From positions 191,700,661-191,764,660 of the forward strand of contig CM019063.1 in assembly GCA_009667805.1 (NCBI GenBank): a stretch of DNA of 64,000 nt. Direction: 5' to 3'. Shown in pieces: positions 44,947 to 56,151 of this stretch (position 1 is the first letter of the stretch; each line of letters begins with the position of its first letter). The notes under the pieces are model-generated. The model was not told the DNA's origin. It ran no database searches and saw nothing but the letters and a program-made list of their open reading frames with translations. The translations under genes were made by a program, and so were the position numbers. The DNA comes from Leptobrachium leishanense. Taxonomy: Eukaryota > Chordata > Amphibia > Anura > Megophryidae.

Positions 44947-46890
44947 GGAGGGGCGTGGCCGGCTGTTCACAGGAGTGGACGTGTTTTGCTGGAGCTCCTC
45001 GCGTCTGCTCCTTTTAAGAGACCTTTAGCTAACTTTTATGTGCCTATTTTTTGCTGAACCTGGGTCTGAGTTGCTGGCCACCGGTTCTGAATTGTCCGGA
45101 GGCCGTTTAGTCCCCCCCTCCGGACGAGAGACAACCCTGGTCGCTGTAGCTGGGTGGCTATCCCGAGAAGACAGCAGCCATCTTGAGGCCTAACCCCTGT
45201 GAAGAGCCTAGTGACCACGCGGTGCTGGCTGCATTCCCCGGACCCAGGTCAGTGCAGCAGAATATGGAGATGGAGGGCCCCCATCTCCTGGCCGCCTTGG
45301 ATTACAGGTCTGTGGGGGTGGCGGACGGACCCGTGGGTCGAAGATGTGCTAAACCCCCTCCCCTCACCAGTGATGCGGGGGCCGCTATGTGCGGCCTGGA
45401 TGCCTGCTTGCTTATCCTAGATGGGGAGGATCCGGATGCCCAGCTCACTAGAGGGGTCTGGCGCAGACTGCAGGCCGTGCTATGGGGCTTCCGAACACCG
45501 AGGACACACCTGACGACTGAGGTAGAGGCGGACATGTCCTCGTGCCTTACAGCAATATGTCCTGTTGATACTGCAGCTGAGGAGAGAGGCGGCGAGGACG
45601 GCGGCCAGCATGTGGCCTCGGTTCGGAGGATCCGTGCCCCCAGAGCGAATCCGACTAACTGCACTGGAAGTGGGACTGCGCTCGCTGCACCCCGGATGGC
45701 AGTGGCATTGGTGCCCCCTCGACGTGCGGAGATGGACGGTTTCATCCGGCTGGCGGCCAGGAAGACGCGGAAGCGCAAGCGGCTATACCGAACAGTTTTC
45801 CGAAGGAGATCTGGCGGCGGAGTTCGAGGTTCGACCCGGGCCCTGCGGGGACTTTTCCCCTGAATGCTGGTTGGGACAGCGCGGAGGTGCGCAGTGCCAT
45901 TCCATGTGGTCCTGCTCCGGAATCCAGGCAGTGGAGGTCGAGGAGCGATTGGGGCCTGGCAGGGCCTGGATGGTGTATTCGATGGCGACGGACTGATGAC
46001 AGTCGGATGCCGCAGCATGCTAAGAGAGAAGATGCTGAGGCGCGATGTACACTTTGCCTTATGGGTGGACACAGTGTCCCTTACCCCTCTGCTGGCTGCA
46101 GAACTTGAGTCGGGTAGAGCCGTAACACCTGGATTACCTTGCGGGATGCTGCCTGCTATGGCCCCACTTCCGTTTATAGACACGGGCTGAGGTACCTCGC
46201 CTCATGTCCTGGACTGCAACTCTCCCTCATTTTTGATCTCGGCTTTGATACCCCCCGATGACTTATATTTTCTGAGGACGCTTGTTTTAAGAGGACCTAT
46301 GCCTTTTGGAGTTCTTTTTGGACTACTACTGATACCATCAGACATGTTATTGTTTTCAACACGCTCCCAGGCCTGCTGCGTAATATTCCCATATGTATGT
46401 CCCCTTGACCACTCCATCCCCCCCCGTTTTTCCCCCCCTTTCCCCTTGTTTTCACACGCCACCTAGTGCTGCAGACGCCCCTTCCCCCCCCCTTTTTTTT
46501 TTTCTATTTTATTACTTTTTCTTTTGGCGCTTGGGTCAACTCTGGGTGTGCCATTGTGGTGGCCACCATGGCTCTGCCCACCATACCTGGCCCCAGAGTT
46601 TCCCGGCCTTGTGACCTGCACATTTCCATGGCCTCCTACTTTAGGAGAGAGCCAGGAAAGTCACATTCATGGCCTTTGCCACCTCCCTCCCCTTTTTTTT
46701 TTTTTTTTTTCCCTCCTCCCCTGGAGCACTTTTTGGTATGTCTCCCCCCCCCACTTTCCTATTTGAATATTGTTTTACTGCTTGCTGAATACTTGTATGT
46801 TGATTCTATGGTATTGCTTTCATTTCTTTCACCTAGCTGATTGTACCGCTGACTTTCTTTCAAAATAAAAAAATTTGAATAATAAAAAAA
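44947..46890 (+). mobile_element. L1-like non-autonomous retroelement, copy C
   Basis: Starts ggaggggcgtggcc and ends aaaataaaaaaatttgaat plus poly-A (to about 46894). Direct repeats aaaaacttttcaa (44934-44946, 46891-46903). Shares the 3' half with copy A closely (46545-46860 against 23441-23780) and the ORF more distantly. Confidence 0.87.
45183..46190 (+). pseudogene. Conserved ORF of L1-like family, copy C, one stop
   Basis: One frame runs from 45183 to 46190 with a single TGA at 45861-45863. It keeps LDGEDPDAQLTRGVWRRLQAVL where copy A has LLGDDEGPLTQGDMRRIMAVL, and ends LPFIDTG. The middle contains a basic stretch (ARKTRKRKRLYRT). No ATG aligns with the copy B start. At about 335 codons it is longer than copy A. 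Function unknown. Confidence 0.5.
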
Positions 46891-47331
46891 AAAAACTTTT
46901 CAATATAGGACCACATGGTCCACCCCTGCACTCTTCCACAATACCACAGAGGTTTTACTGTATGATGATACCTGCTGGCCTGGCATTAAAGGCACAATAT
47001 CTGGGTGCACTGACGCCCATTACCAGATAAAAAACTTTTCAATATAGGACCACATGGTCCACCCCTGCATTCTTCAGCAAAACCACAGAGGGGTTACTGT
47101 ATGATGATACTTGCTGGCCTGGCATTAAAGGCACAATATCTGGGTGCACTGAGGCCCATTACCAGATCAAAAACTTTTCAATAGAGGACCACATGGTCCA
47201 CCCCTGCACTCTTCGACAAAAATACCACAGAGGGGTCACTGTATGATGATACTTGCTGGCCTGGCAGTCTTGCACCAAAGGCAGAATATCTGGGTGCACT
47301 GACGCCCATTCCCAGATTCATATCTTTTTAA

Positions 47332-48595
47332 CCCTTTCACTGCTGAAGACGTGTGGGACACGTCCTGATTGATGCACGTTGCATGCTGAGGACGTGCCCC
47401 ACACATCATCAGCTGTGCGGACCCCCGGCGGAGATACTCACCTCTCTGTCCGGGGTCCCGCGGCGTTCTGACTTCAGCGTCCTCAGACGCTGAAGTCAAG
47501 CTCCTCCCGGCGTAAATGACGTCATCGCGCCATGCGCGATGACGTCATTTCCAGGCGACCCCCCGGCAATGCCGGGAGATAGCCTGGAAGGGAGGGGGGG
47601 ATCCGTTCGGATCCCTCTCCCTCCCGATCGGGAAGGAGCAGCGCTAAAAGCCAGGCACCGCTTAAAAGGGGAGAGTCTCCCCTTTTAAGCGGTGCCTGGC
47701 TTTAACCCCTCAAGTGCTGGGTTGCACTTCAGCGCCTTGCGGCGCCGAAGTGCAGCCTATCTCCGGTGGGGGCCGCCATCTTGGATGGCGGCTCCACCCC
47801 CGGGACTCCCCTCGCTGTCTGACATCATCACGCATAGCGTGATGACGTCAGATAGCCGGGGAACCCCTAGCTGCCGGGGAATTCCCAAGGATTTCCCAAG
47901 GAAATCCCCTGGTGGAGATAGGGGATTCTTGTGAACCCCGATATCTCCAGAACCGTGGCAGCTAGGGGGTCATGGAGGGTGTCATTTGAAAGGCCTGAGC
48001 ATGGCCTTTCGAATGATATCCAACATGACTAGGTAAAAAGTAAAAGAAAAATAATAAAAAAAAAAATTAAAATAATAAATAAATTTAAAAAAATAAATAA
48101 ATAAATAAAAACATCTTTTTTTTTTGTGTGTTGTTTTTATTAATGCAGCAATATTGTTCACATTTCAATTATAATGTGAACAATGATGCTGCAGTAATGA
48201 TTTTTTTCTATGGGGTGTGTTTGCTAAAAATCACGTAATTCCCCCCAAAAAAAGTAACAAGTCCCCATTTCAAATTTTTTGTACAAGCGCACCCCATAGA
48301 AAACATAACCGCAAATGCTCATGTGATAAAATGTGAAAAAAAACACTTTACACACTGCAGATGATTAAAAATTCTATTTTTATTGTATTTTTTGTTATAA
48401 TATACAGGCAGGACATGACGTATACATATAAAAATGATATATTATGAATCTGCGTAGTCTGCCGGAAAGAACGATATATAATATGTCTGGGTCATTTATT
48501 AAAATGTGGCTTTAAAATCGCGTTTAAACATGATGAGCGAATGCGGTAAAAATGAGCTCAGCACACAGGCGTGAAATGCCTCAGCAGTGAAGGGG
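47332..48595 (-). mobile_element. TTAA element with hairpins, copy 1 (inverted)
   Basis: Flanked by TTAA (47328-47331, 48596-48599). Ends CCCTTTCACTGCTGAAG and the inverse of CCCCTTCACTGCTGAGG. No coding. Includes one nearly perfect palindrome (47647-47703) and several shorter hairpins (catcatcacgc/gcgtgatgacg type near 47825), then AT-rich sequence (48040-48600) that matches, inverted, the left part of the copies at 49115 and 60865. TTAA plus CCCTTT suggests piggyBac-type mobilisation (inference). Confidence 0.8.
47647..47703. repeat. Perfect 28-bp palindrome with one-base centre
   Basis: The arms 47647-47674 and 47676-47703 match without error around G47675. The arm begins aaagccaggcaccgc. 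Confidence 0.95.
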
Positions 48596-49114
48596 TTAAT
48601 ATAGGACCGCATGGTCCACCTCTGCATTCTTCCACAATACCACAGAGGGGTTACTGTATGATAGTACTTGCAGGCCTGGCACTAAAGGCACAATATCTGG
48701 GTGCACTGCCACTGACGCCTGTATCAGATTCATATCCTCAGAGGGGTTACGGTGTGACGGCACTGTTGCCGACGCTAAAAGCCCAATTTTAAAGCACCTA
48801 TTGTTACTTTCATCCAAAGCCTGCATAAGTTTCACAATAATTTAGCCCAAAAAATCACTAAACTTTTTCTGCGCGTCCTAAAATGTCTTTTCATACAGGC
48901 TGCTGCCCCAAGCAGTTGTTTATGGATAGATTAAAGGAAAAGGATTTACTGTCATATGAAACGTCATTATTTTTTTTTTTTAAGTGTTTCTATACATCCT
49001 AGAAATCCGCCACTTCACGGGCAGGTTATGGGGACCTCCTAGGCACGATATTTGAAGCAATTTTTCGTTTTTATTTTTAACCCTTATTTCATGGAAAGCT
49101 CACTGTCCCTTTAA

Positions 49115-50331
49115 CCCTTTCGCTGCTGAGGCTTTTCCCGCCCCTGTGCTGAGGTCATTTTTACCGGTTTTGCTCATCATGTTTAAACGTGTTTTGAAGG
49201 CTTATTTTAGTATATGACCCAGACATATTATATATCGTTCTTTCCGTCAGACTCAGTAGATTCATAATATGTCATTATTATATGTATACGTTATGTCATG
49301 TCTGTATATTATAACAAAAAATGCAATAAAATATGTATTTTCAATAATTTACAACGTGTAAAGTGTTTTTTTCACATTTTAACATGCGAGCAATTGCGGT
49401 TATATTTTGTATGGGGTGCGCTTGTTAAAAAAATTAGAGATGGGGTCTCGTTACATTTTTTTTTGGGGAAAATTACACTATTTTTAACAAACGCACCGCA
49501 TACAAAAATCGTTAGTGCAGCATCATTGTTCACATTATAATTGAAATGGGAACAATATTGCTGCATTAACAAACCAAAAAAAAGAAAAAAAAAGTGTTTT
49601 GTTTTTTTTTTATAATTTTTTTTTAAATTTTTCTTTATTTTTATTTTTCATTTTTTTTTTGACAAAAATTTTCACAGTAGTGTTTGGTATCGTTGGAACG
49701 GCCATGCTCTGGCCGATCCAACCATACCAAACTTTAACCCCTAGCTGCCACGGATCGGGAGATAGGGAGTTCATTGGAACTCCCTATCTCCACCGTTGGT
49801 GGCAGTTAGGGGTTAAGTCCAGGACTGGCGTCATCGTGCCCTCAGGGGGAGTTCCCGGAGGCTTGGCCGACATCCAAGATGTCGGCCAGCTCCGGGAAAG
49901 GATCGCGAACCGGCGCTTTTCAGCGCCGATTCGCGATCCAGCTCCTCAGGGGTTAATGCCAGGCACCAGTTGGAAGGGCAGGCTGTGCCCTTCCAAATGG
50001 TGCCTGGGTTAACCCCCGCAGAGCCGCCGATCGGGAGGGAGAGAGGTCCGAAGGACCTCCCCCCCTCCCTTTCAGGCGCCTCCTCCGCACATGCGGGGGG
50101 GGGGGCGCCTGAATTAGGTGTCATCGCGCTGCTGCGATGACACCTAATACCAGCGGCTGCGGTTCCCGATGCGCGGCTGACATCGAGGATGTCAGCCCGC
50201 ACCGGAGGGGCCAGCGATCGGCCGGAACTCGGCCGAACGCTGACCCCAATGGGAGGACGCGCTCAGCGCGTCCTCCGCATACCAGCGGTAATGCGGAGGA
50301 CGCGCTGAGCGCGTCCTCCGCATTGAAGTGG
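49115..50331 (+). mobile_element. TTAA hairpin-chain element, copy 2
   Basis: TTAA at 49111-49114 and 50332-50335. hAT-1 and hAT-3 show the empty site (ctgtccctttaaaaa). Ends CCCTTTCGCTGCTGAGG and the inverse of CCACTTCAATGC. The right half (49680-50331) is a row of about ten hairpins. No coding capacity. Confidence 0.85.
49680..50331. repeat. Hairpin chain of TTAA copy 2
   Basis: Successive hairpins include gatagggagttc/gaactccctatc, gccgacatc/gatgtcggc, 49900-49916 with 49923-49939, 49959-49980 with 49986-50007, aggtgtcatcgc/gcgatgacacct, and gaggacgcgct/agcgcgtcctc. They sit end to end with few unpaired bases. Confidence 0.88.
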
Positions 50332-50577
50332 TTAAAAAGTTTTTTTTTTACTTTTTGTCCTTGTTTCTTGTCCCCCAGGGCACTACCCGGACCCCCATAC
50401 ACCTTTTATGGCAAATATGTAGCATATATGCCCTCTTGGAGGGCACTCTAAAGAACCGAATTTTCAGCCCCCATGACTTGCATGGAGTTCGAGTTCGGGT
50501 TCTGGTTCGGTCCTTAACAAATGGGAAGTTCAGGTTCGGGCTCGAACCGAACTCGGGGAGTGTTCGGCTCATCCCTA

Positions 50578-50585
50578 CCCAGCAC
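50578..50585. repeat. hAT-2 target-site duplication, right
   Basis: CCCAGCAC, identical to 29013-29020. Confidence 0.93.
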
Positions 50586-50778
50586 CACCATAGCGGTCCA
50601 TTTGCAGAGATACTCCCACACCCTAAATAACATCCTTTTCGGGGTGATTCCGAGGGAGAGGTGGCCCACCCTTGGTACATTTCAGTAGCTCGGACCCCAC
50701 AGATGTTACAGACCAAAGTGATCTGATCCATGGGCTGGGGCCCAAGCAACAGTGATTACATTTTACGGGTGGTGAACT

Positions 50779-52395
50779 CAGTGGTGTATTTAGGTTTTGT
50801 GCTGCCCTAGGCCTGACTAAACTCGTGCACCCCCTAATTTAAATTTGAGGCACCCCTTCCTGTCAAGGGCACGCCTCTTTCTGGTTAATACCCACCCTTC
50901 CTCTTTAAGCTCCGCCTTTTCCTCTCTTTATATTAAAAGTGGATACCAAGTGCCTACTTGTATATTTTTTATACCATTTCAAATCTATCTATTGAGATAA
51001 ATAAAATTATGAAATGTTTAAATTCAAGCAAATTTACAATGAACAGCCACGCATGTCAAGTATACTGGATCACAGCCGCTCTAATTGGTTGAACAATAAA
51101 ATCCACAGAAACGTGCACTGCATATGAGCGTATCACAGAGCTGCGCAGCAATAAAACCCACAGAAATGGGCACTGTGTATGAGCATATCACAGAACTGCA
51201 CAGCAATAAAACTCACAGTAATGTGCAGTATGTATGAGCGTATCCCAGAGCTCCAGGGCAATAAAACTCTCAGTAATATGCAGTGTGTATCACAGAATCC
51301 ACAGCAATAAAACTCCCAGCAATGCAATCTTTGGTGTGTGTCAGCGTATCAGAATCCACAGCAATAAAAATTCCAGCAATGCAATGTGCAGTGTGTATGA
51401 GTGTATCAGAATCAACAGCAATAAAACTCCCAGCAATGCAATGTGCGGTGTGTGTGTCAGCGTACCAGAATCCACTGCAATAAAACTCCCAGCATTGCAA
51501 TGTGTGGTGTGTGTCAGCGTATCAGAATTCACAGCAAAAAACTCACAGCAATGCAATGTGTGGTTTGTGTCAGCGTATCAGAATCCACTGCAATAAAACT
51601 CCCAGCAAACCGAGTGTATAAAATATGAGCACACAGCAATAATTTATTCTATATTTACCGGCCTCCGTCCGCGGTAGGGCTGTGTGCAGAGTCAGCAGGG
51701 ACTGTGTATGGACTCAGCAGGAGGTCCCTCCAGGCCACGTTAGGATTGCGGCTGTGCCTGTGCGTGGAGCCATCTTGTCAGCAGTGGGGTGCCACTGCCA
51801 GAGGGTGCACCGTGGCTTTGATTCCCTTCCCAGTGGGTGTTCAGTCCAGAATAGAGTGAGAGTCCGTGTTAACGAAAGGGCGGGCAGCTGCGTGCGTGCA
51901 TGTCACGTGGTTCAGCCAGTCAGGTGGTACTGAGACTCAGTACTACCTGACTGGCCGGACCGCGTGACCTGCACGCACGCAGCCTCACCAGGAGCCAGGC
52001 AGCTCAATGACAAATTTCTATCACTGCAGTGCTGGTTAAGGAAAGGTCCACTTTAAACAGCAGTAAGCAGACAGGGCTTCATATTCTGCTGATACCCACC
52101 TTTACCTGCCGTTTACTGTCATCTTCTCTCTCTGCACACAAATCACATCCCCCTCCCCTCTCCTAGAGCTGCTGTGAGGCAGGGGAGGAGCTATGGAGGG
52201 AGGAGAGGGGGATTTTTATTTTATTCGATTTTATTCCGTATGCAAACGCCCTGCTCCGCTGCTCGTTGTTTGAGAACACAGCTCAAAGCTGACACACAGT
52301 GACAGTGGTACCTCCTAGTACCCCCTAATGACACCCCAATAATCACTGGTACCTGGGGCGGCCCGCCCTCCGCAACTCCCCTAAGTACACCACTG
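50779..52395. mobile_element. CAGTGGTG-ended DNA element
   Basis: Ends CAGTGGTGTATTTAGG and CCTAAGTACACCACTG, 1,617 bp. No transposase. A clear target duplication is not visible. Such termini occur in hAT-type non-autonomous elements, so the class is a guess. Fragments of the same end occur at 28224 and 57470-57720. It holds a 57-bp minisatellite. Confidence 0.65.
51100..51610. repeat. 57-bp minisatellite
   Basis: Units with agcaatgcaatgtg, cagcgtatcagaat and cagcaataaaactc recur at 51321, 51378, 51435, 51494 and 51550, with diverged units to the left. Overlapping short ORFs on both strands are by-products. Confidence 0.85.
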
Positions 52396-52995
52396 CTCTG
52401 TGATATCCTCACACACAAGTTTGGCGAACTGCCAGCAAGTACGGTGCTGTTTGAAGGCAGTGCAAATCCCCATAGAGAAGTAATGGTTAATCTATTCAGA
52501 GAACACCAAACAGCAGAGAAATGGCAGTGAAATGCCCTGATGTTCGGTGGTTTCAATCAGCAGGTTTATTCAGACGAACCTCATAGGTTTCAATGTTAAA
52601 AATATTCCCGTTTTTATGCAATATCTAATAAACCATTTATTATTTTAATCCGCAGTAAAAAGTCTTTATTGATCTTTTTTTTTTTAGTACCTTTTAGTCA
52701 TTTTTCAGAATTTTTTGGGCAAAATTTCCCCCCCTTTTTTTTAATAGCAGTTTTTCTTTTTTCTGTAACAGAACTTTTTATTATTAATCATAGGATCTTA
52801 TATGTAAATTCCAGACATTTCCCTTTAGTAGTTCTTTTGAAAACAGCAGGCCACGGGTTTTCAATGCACTTTGGGGACCCTGCGGTGAATGGTGAATTCA
52901 CTGCAGGGTGGGGAAATTTTATTCCCCGAAGTGCAGGGATTTACAGAACACCAAAATGTTGGCGTCAATTCGGTGCTCAGTGAGTAATCCATGTA
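52396..52995. other. Unassigned, related to hAT-3 interior
   Basis: caatatctaataaaccat with a following tgcagtaaa-type word (52619-52660) is shared with hAT-3 (42830-42870), so this may be a decayed relative. No gene. Confidence 0.4.
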
Positions 52996-53294
52996 GGCTA
53001 GGGTCAGACGAACGCAGTGCGAACGCTCGTGCAGCCGCACTTTATCACGGCCGTAGTAGCAGCAGATGATGGCCAATGACGGGTAATATACGAAGTACGG
53101 CCGCACGAAAGTGCGGCTGCGCAACACAAGCGGCAAACAAACGCATTTTTTTGAGAACGTGATACCGCTAGTACTACTGACGTACAGAGTGCGCTGCGTC
53201 TGCTAGACATAGACATAGACATAGAAAAATGTCGGCAGATAAGAACCTTTCGGCCCATCTAGTCTGCCCAATTACATGGATACTTAACCTGGAT

Positions 53295-55007
53295 TTATCT
53301 TTTGTTTAGGATAGCCTTATGCCTATCCCATGCTTGCTTAAATTCATTTACTGTTTTGGCCTCTACCACTTCAACTGGAAGGCTGTTCCATGTATCCACC
53401 ACCCTCTCAGTAAAATAATGCTTCCTGATGTTACTTTTAAACCTTTGCCCCTCTAATCTAAGACTATGTAAACTTGTTTTGCTACTTTGTTTCCTTTTAA
53501 ATATACTCCCTTCCTCTACCTTGTGGATTCCCTTTACGTATTTAAATGTTTCTATCATATCTCCTCTGTCTCGTCTTTTTTCCAAGCTGTACATGTTAAG
53601 ATCATTAAGCCTTTCCTGGTAACTTTTCTCCTTCAAGCCGTACACCATTTTAGTAGCCCTTCTCTGAACTCTCTCTAAGATGTCTATATCCTTCTGGAGA
53701 TACGGTCTCCAGTACTGCACACAGTACTCCAAGTGAGGTCTCACCAGTGCTCTGTACAGTGGCATGAGCACTTCCCTTTTCCTACTGCTAATCCCTACAC
53801 AACCAAGCATTCTGCTAGCATTTCCTGCTGCTCTATTACATTGACTACTTACCCTTAGATCCTCTGAAATAATAACCCCTAAATCCCTTTCCTCAGATGT
53901 TGAGGTTAGGACTGTATCAAATATTCTATATTCAGCCCTTGGGTTTTTACGTCCCAGGTGCATTATCTTGCACTTATCCACATTAAAACTCAATTGCCAC
54001 AGCTCCGACCATTTTTTTAGTTTACCTAAATCATTTGTCATTTGGCTGATCCCTCCAGGAACGTCAACCCTGTTGCAAATCTTTGTGTCATCAGCAAAAA
54101 GACATACTTTTCCATTAATACCTTCTGCAATATCACTAATAAAAATATTAAAGAGAATGGGTCCAAGTACTGACCCCTGAGGTAACCCACTGGTAACAAA
54201 ACCTTGCGCCGAATAAACTCCATTTACCACAACCCTCTGTTGCCTGTCACTCAGCCACTGCCTAATCCATTCAACAATATTGGAATCCAAGCTCAAAGAT
54301 TGCAATTTATTGATAAGCCTTCTATGCGGAACAGTATCAAAAGCCTTACTGAAATCTAAATAAGCAATGTCTACTGCCCCACCTGTGTCTATTATTTTTG
54401 TTACCCAATCAAAAAAATCAGTAAGATTAGTTTGGCATGATCTCCCTGAGGTAAACCCATGTTGTTTCTGATCCTGTAATCTATGTGTTTTTAGATGTTC
54501 AACAATCCTTTCCTTTAACATGGTTTCCATTAATTTCCCCACTACTGACGTAAGACTAACTGGCCTATAGTTCCCCAATTCCTCCCTACTACCCTTCTTG
54601 TAAATGGGCACAACATTTGCTAATTTCCAGTCTTCTGGGACGACTCCCGTTAACAAGGATTGGTTAAATAAATCTGTTAACGGTTTTGCTATTACATCAC
54701 TGAGCTCTTTTAATAATTTAGGGTGGATCCCATCAGGCCCCATTGACTTATTTGTCTTTACTTTAGACAGCTGCTGTAGAACCTCCTCCTCTGTAAACTC
54801 ATATGTAAATGTCTCGTTAGTATTTCCTCCTAACTGAGGTCCCTTTCCTTCCTTTTCTTCTGCAAAGACTGAACAAAAATATTCATTGAGGCAGTCAGCG
54901 AGACTTTTATCCTCTTCTACATACCTTCCTTCCTTTGTTTTTAATCTAACTAATCCTTGTTTTACTTTTCTTTTCTCGTTTATGTATCTAAAAAATGTTT
55001 TGTCCAC
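53295..55007 (-). pseudogene. CR1 ORF2 reverse transcriptase part (570 codons open)
   Basis: The RT copies element RNA onto nicked target DNA. Blocks in order are KSMGPDGIHPKLLKE, VVPIYKKG and NYRPVSLTS, HGFTSGRSCQTNL, YLDFSKAFDTV, GLPQGSVLGPILF and the active site LFADDTKI. A C-terminal region with RVQRRATKMV and WNSLPVEVVEAKTVNEFK is usual for CR1. The frame runs unbroken to its stop at 53295. It begins from DKTFFRYINEK, just after a frame break at 55010 that separates it from the linker and endonuclease. Confidence 0.9.
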
Positions 55008-55011
55008 CCTT

Positions 55012-56078
55012 TTATATTGACTGAGCTATTTTCTCTTCTGCGTGTGGTTTGGAAGCTCTTATAAATTGCTTTGCCTCTTTCTGCCTAATCTTATAGGTTT
55101 GCCTATCTTCTTCACTCTGAGTTTTTTTATAATTATTGAATGCTATCTTTTTGTTCTTCACTATTTTGGCCACTTCTGCAGAGTACCACAGTGGTTTCTT
55201 CCCTTTTTTATTTTTGCTAACAAGCCGAATGCAATTGCCTGTGGCCTTCAATAATGCTTCCTTTAAATAATCCCATTTCTCCTGGACTCCCTTTAAACTC
55301 CTCCAGTCTGATAATGACTCCTTCACACAAAATCTTATTTTAGAAAAATTGTTTTTTTTTAAAGTCTAACACTTTTGTTTTTTGTGTGGTGCGGCTCCAT
55401 CCCTGTTCTTATATTAAACCATACTGACTGGTGATCACTAGATCCCAAATTTTCACCTACAACAACGTCCGATACCAAACCTCCATTTGTGAGTACTAAA
55501 TCCAATATGGCCTCTTTACGGGTCGGCTCCTCAACTACTTGTGTTAGAGATAATCCCAGTAGGGAGTTTAGAATATTTGTACTCCTGGTGCACCCAGCTG
55601 TTTTGGTTTTCCAGTTCACATCAGGAAGATTAAAGTCCCCCATGATAACAACTTTCCCCTTCATTGCCATTTTGGCTATTTCCTCAAACAGTAGATTATC
55701 TAGCTCTTCTACTTGTCCAGGGGGTCTATAGATCACACCTACACGAGCTACTGTATGATTGCCAAATGTTAGCGTAACCCAAACTGACTCTATGATCACC
55801 TCGCTCACTTTTATTTGGTTCGTTTTTATGTTGTTTTTCACATACAGGGCCACTCCTCCTCCTTTCCTACCTTCTCTGTCTTTTCTATATAAAGAGTACC
55901 CCGGTATTGTTATGTCCCAGTTATTTTTCTCACTGAACCATGTCTCAGTAACCGCCACTAAATCTACTTTTTCAGCTGCCATCATTGCCTCCAGTTCATT
56001 GATTTTATTGACTAAACTGCGAGCATTTATAGACACGACTCTGAGCTTGTCATTTTTTTCCCCGCATGTTGCTTGCAC
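55012..56078 (-). pseudogene. CR1 ORF2 endonuclease and linker
   Basis: APE-type endonuclease nicks the target. From 56078: INARSLVNKINELEAM, TETWFSE, VGVIYRPPG, GDFNLPDVNW and SSDHQSVWF, giving the metal and phosphate-binding residues. The frame breaks at about 55350 in a T/A run. The linker (55326-55012) is open to a stop just before the RT frame. Two one-base changes thus split what should be one ORF2. Confidence 0.88.
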
Positions 56079-56151
56079 CCTCCGATTTAGTTTTGGGGGA
56101 CAATCAGGCAGATTGTTTTTTACCCTTTTGTCCCCCCTCCTAGTTTAAATA

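Larger units (their letters stand above)
43377..48800 (+). repeat. About 135-bp tandem array of hAT-2, interrupted
   Basis: Units with ataggaccacatggtccacc and gaggggttactgtatgatg recur from 43377, broken by a MITE, copy C and a TTAA element, ending near 48800. They correspond to the 138-bp array of hAT-1. Every break falls within a unit. Confidence 0.85.
29021..50577 (+). mobile_element. hAT-2: same hAT family, expanded to 21.6 kb by nesting
   Basis: Termini TAGGGATGAGC and GCTCATCCCTA with a perfect 8-bp duplication. Removing the recognised inserts (Gypsy 32961-38586, hAT-3 38956-43052, MITE 44117-44565, copy C 44947-46890, TTAA elements 47332-48595 and 49115-50331) leaves about 7 kb of hAT. 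Its gene order equals hAT-1, and it supplies intact reference sequence across the hAT-1 interruptions. Confidence 0.93.
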
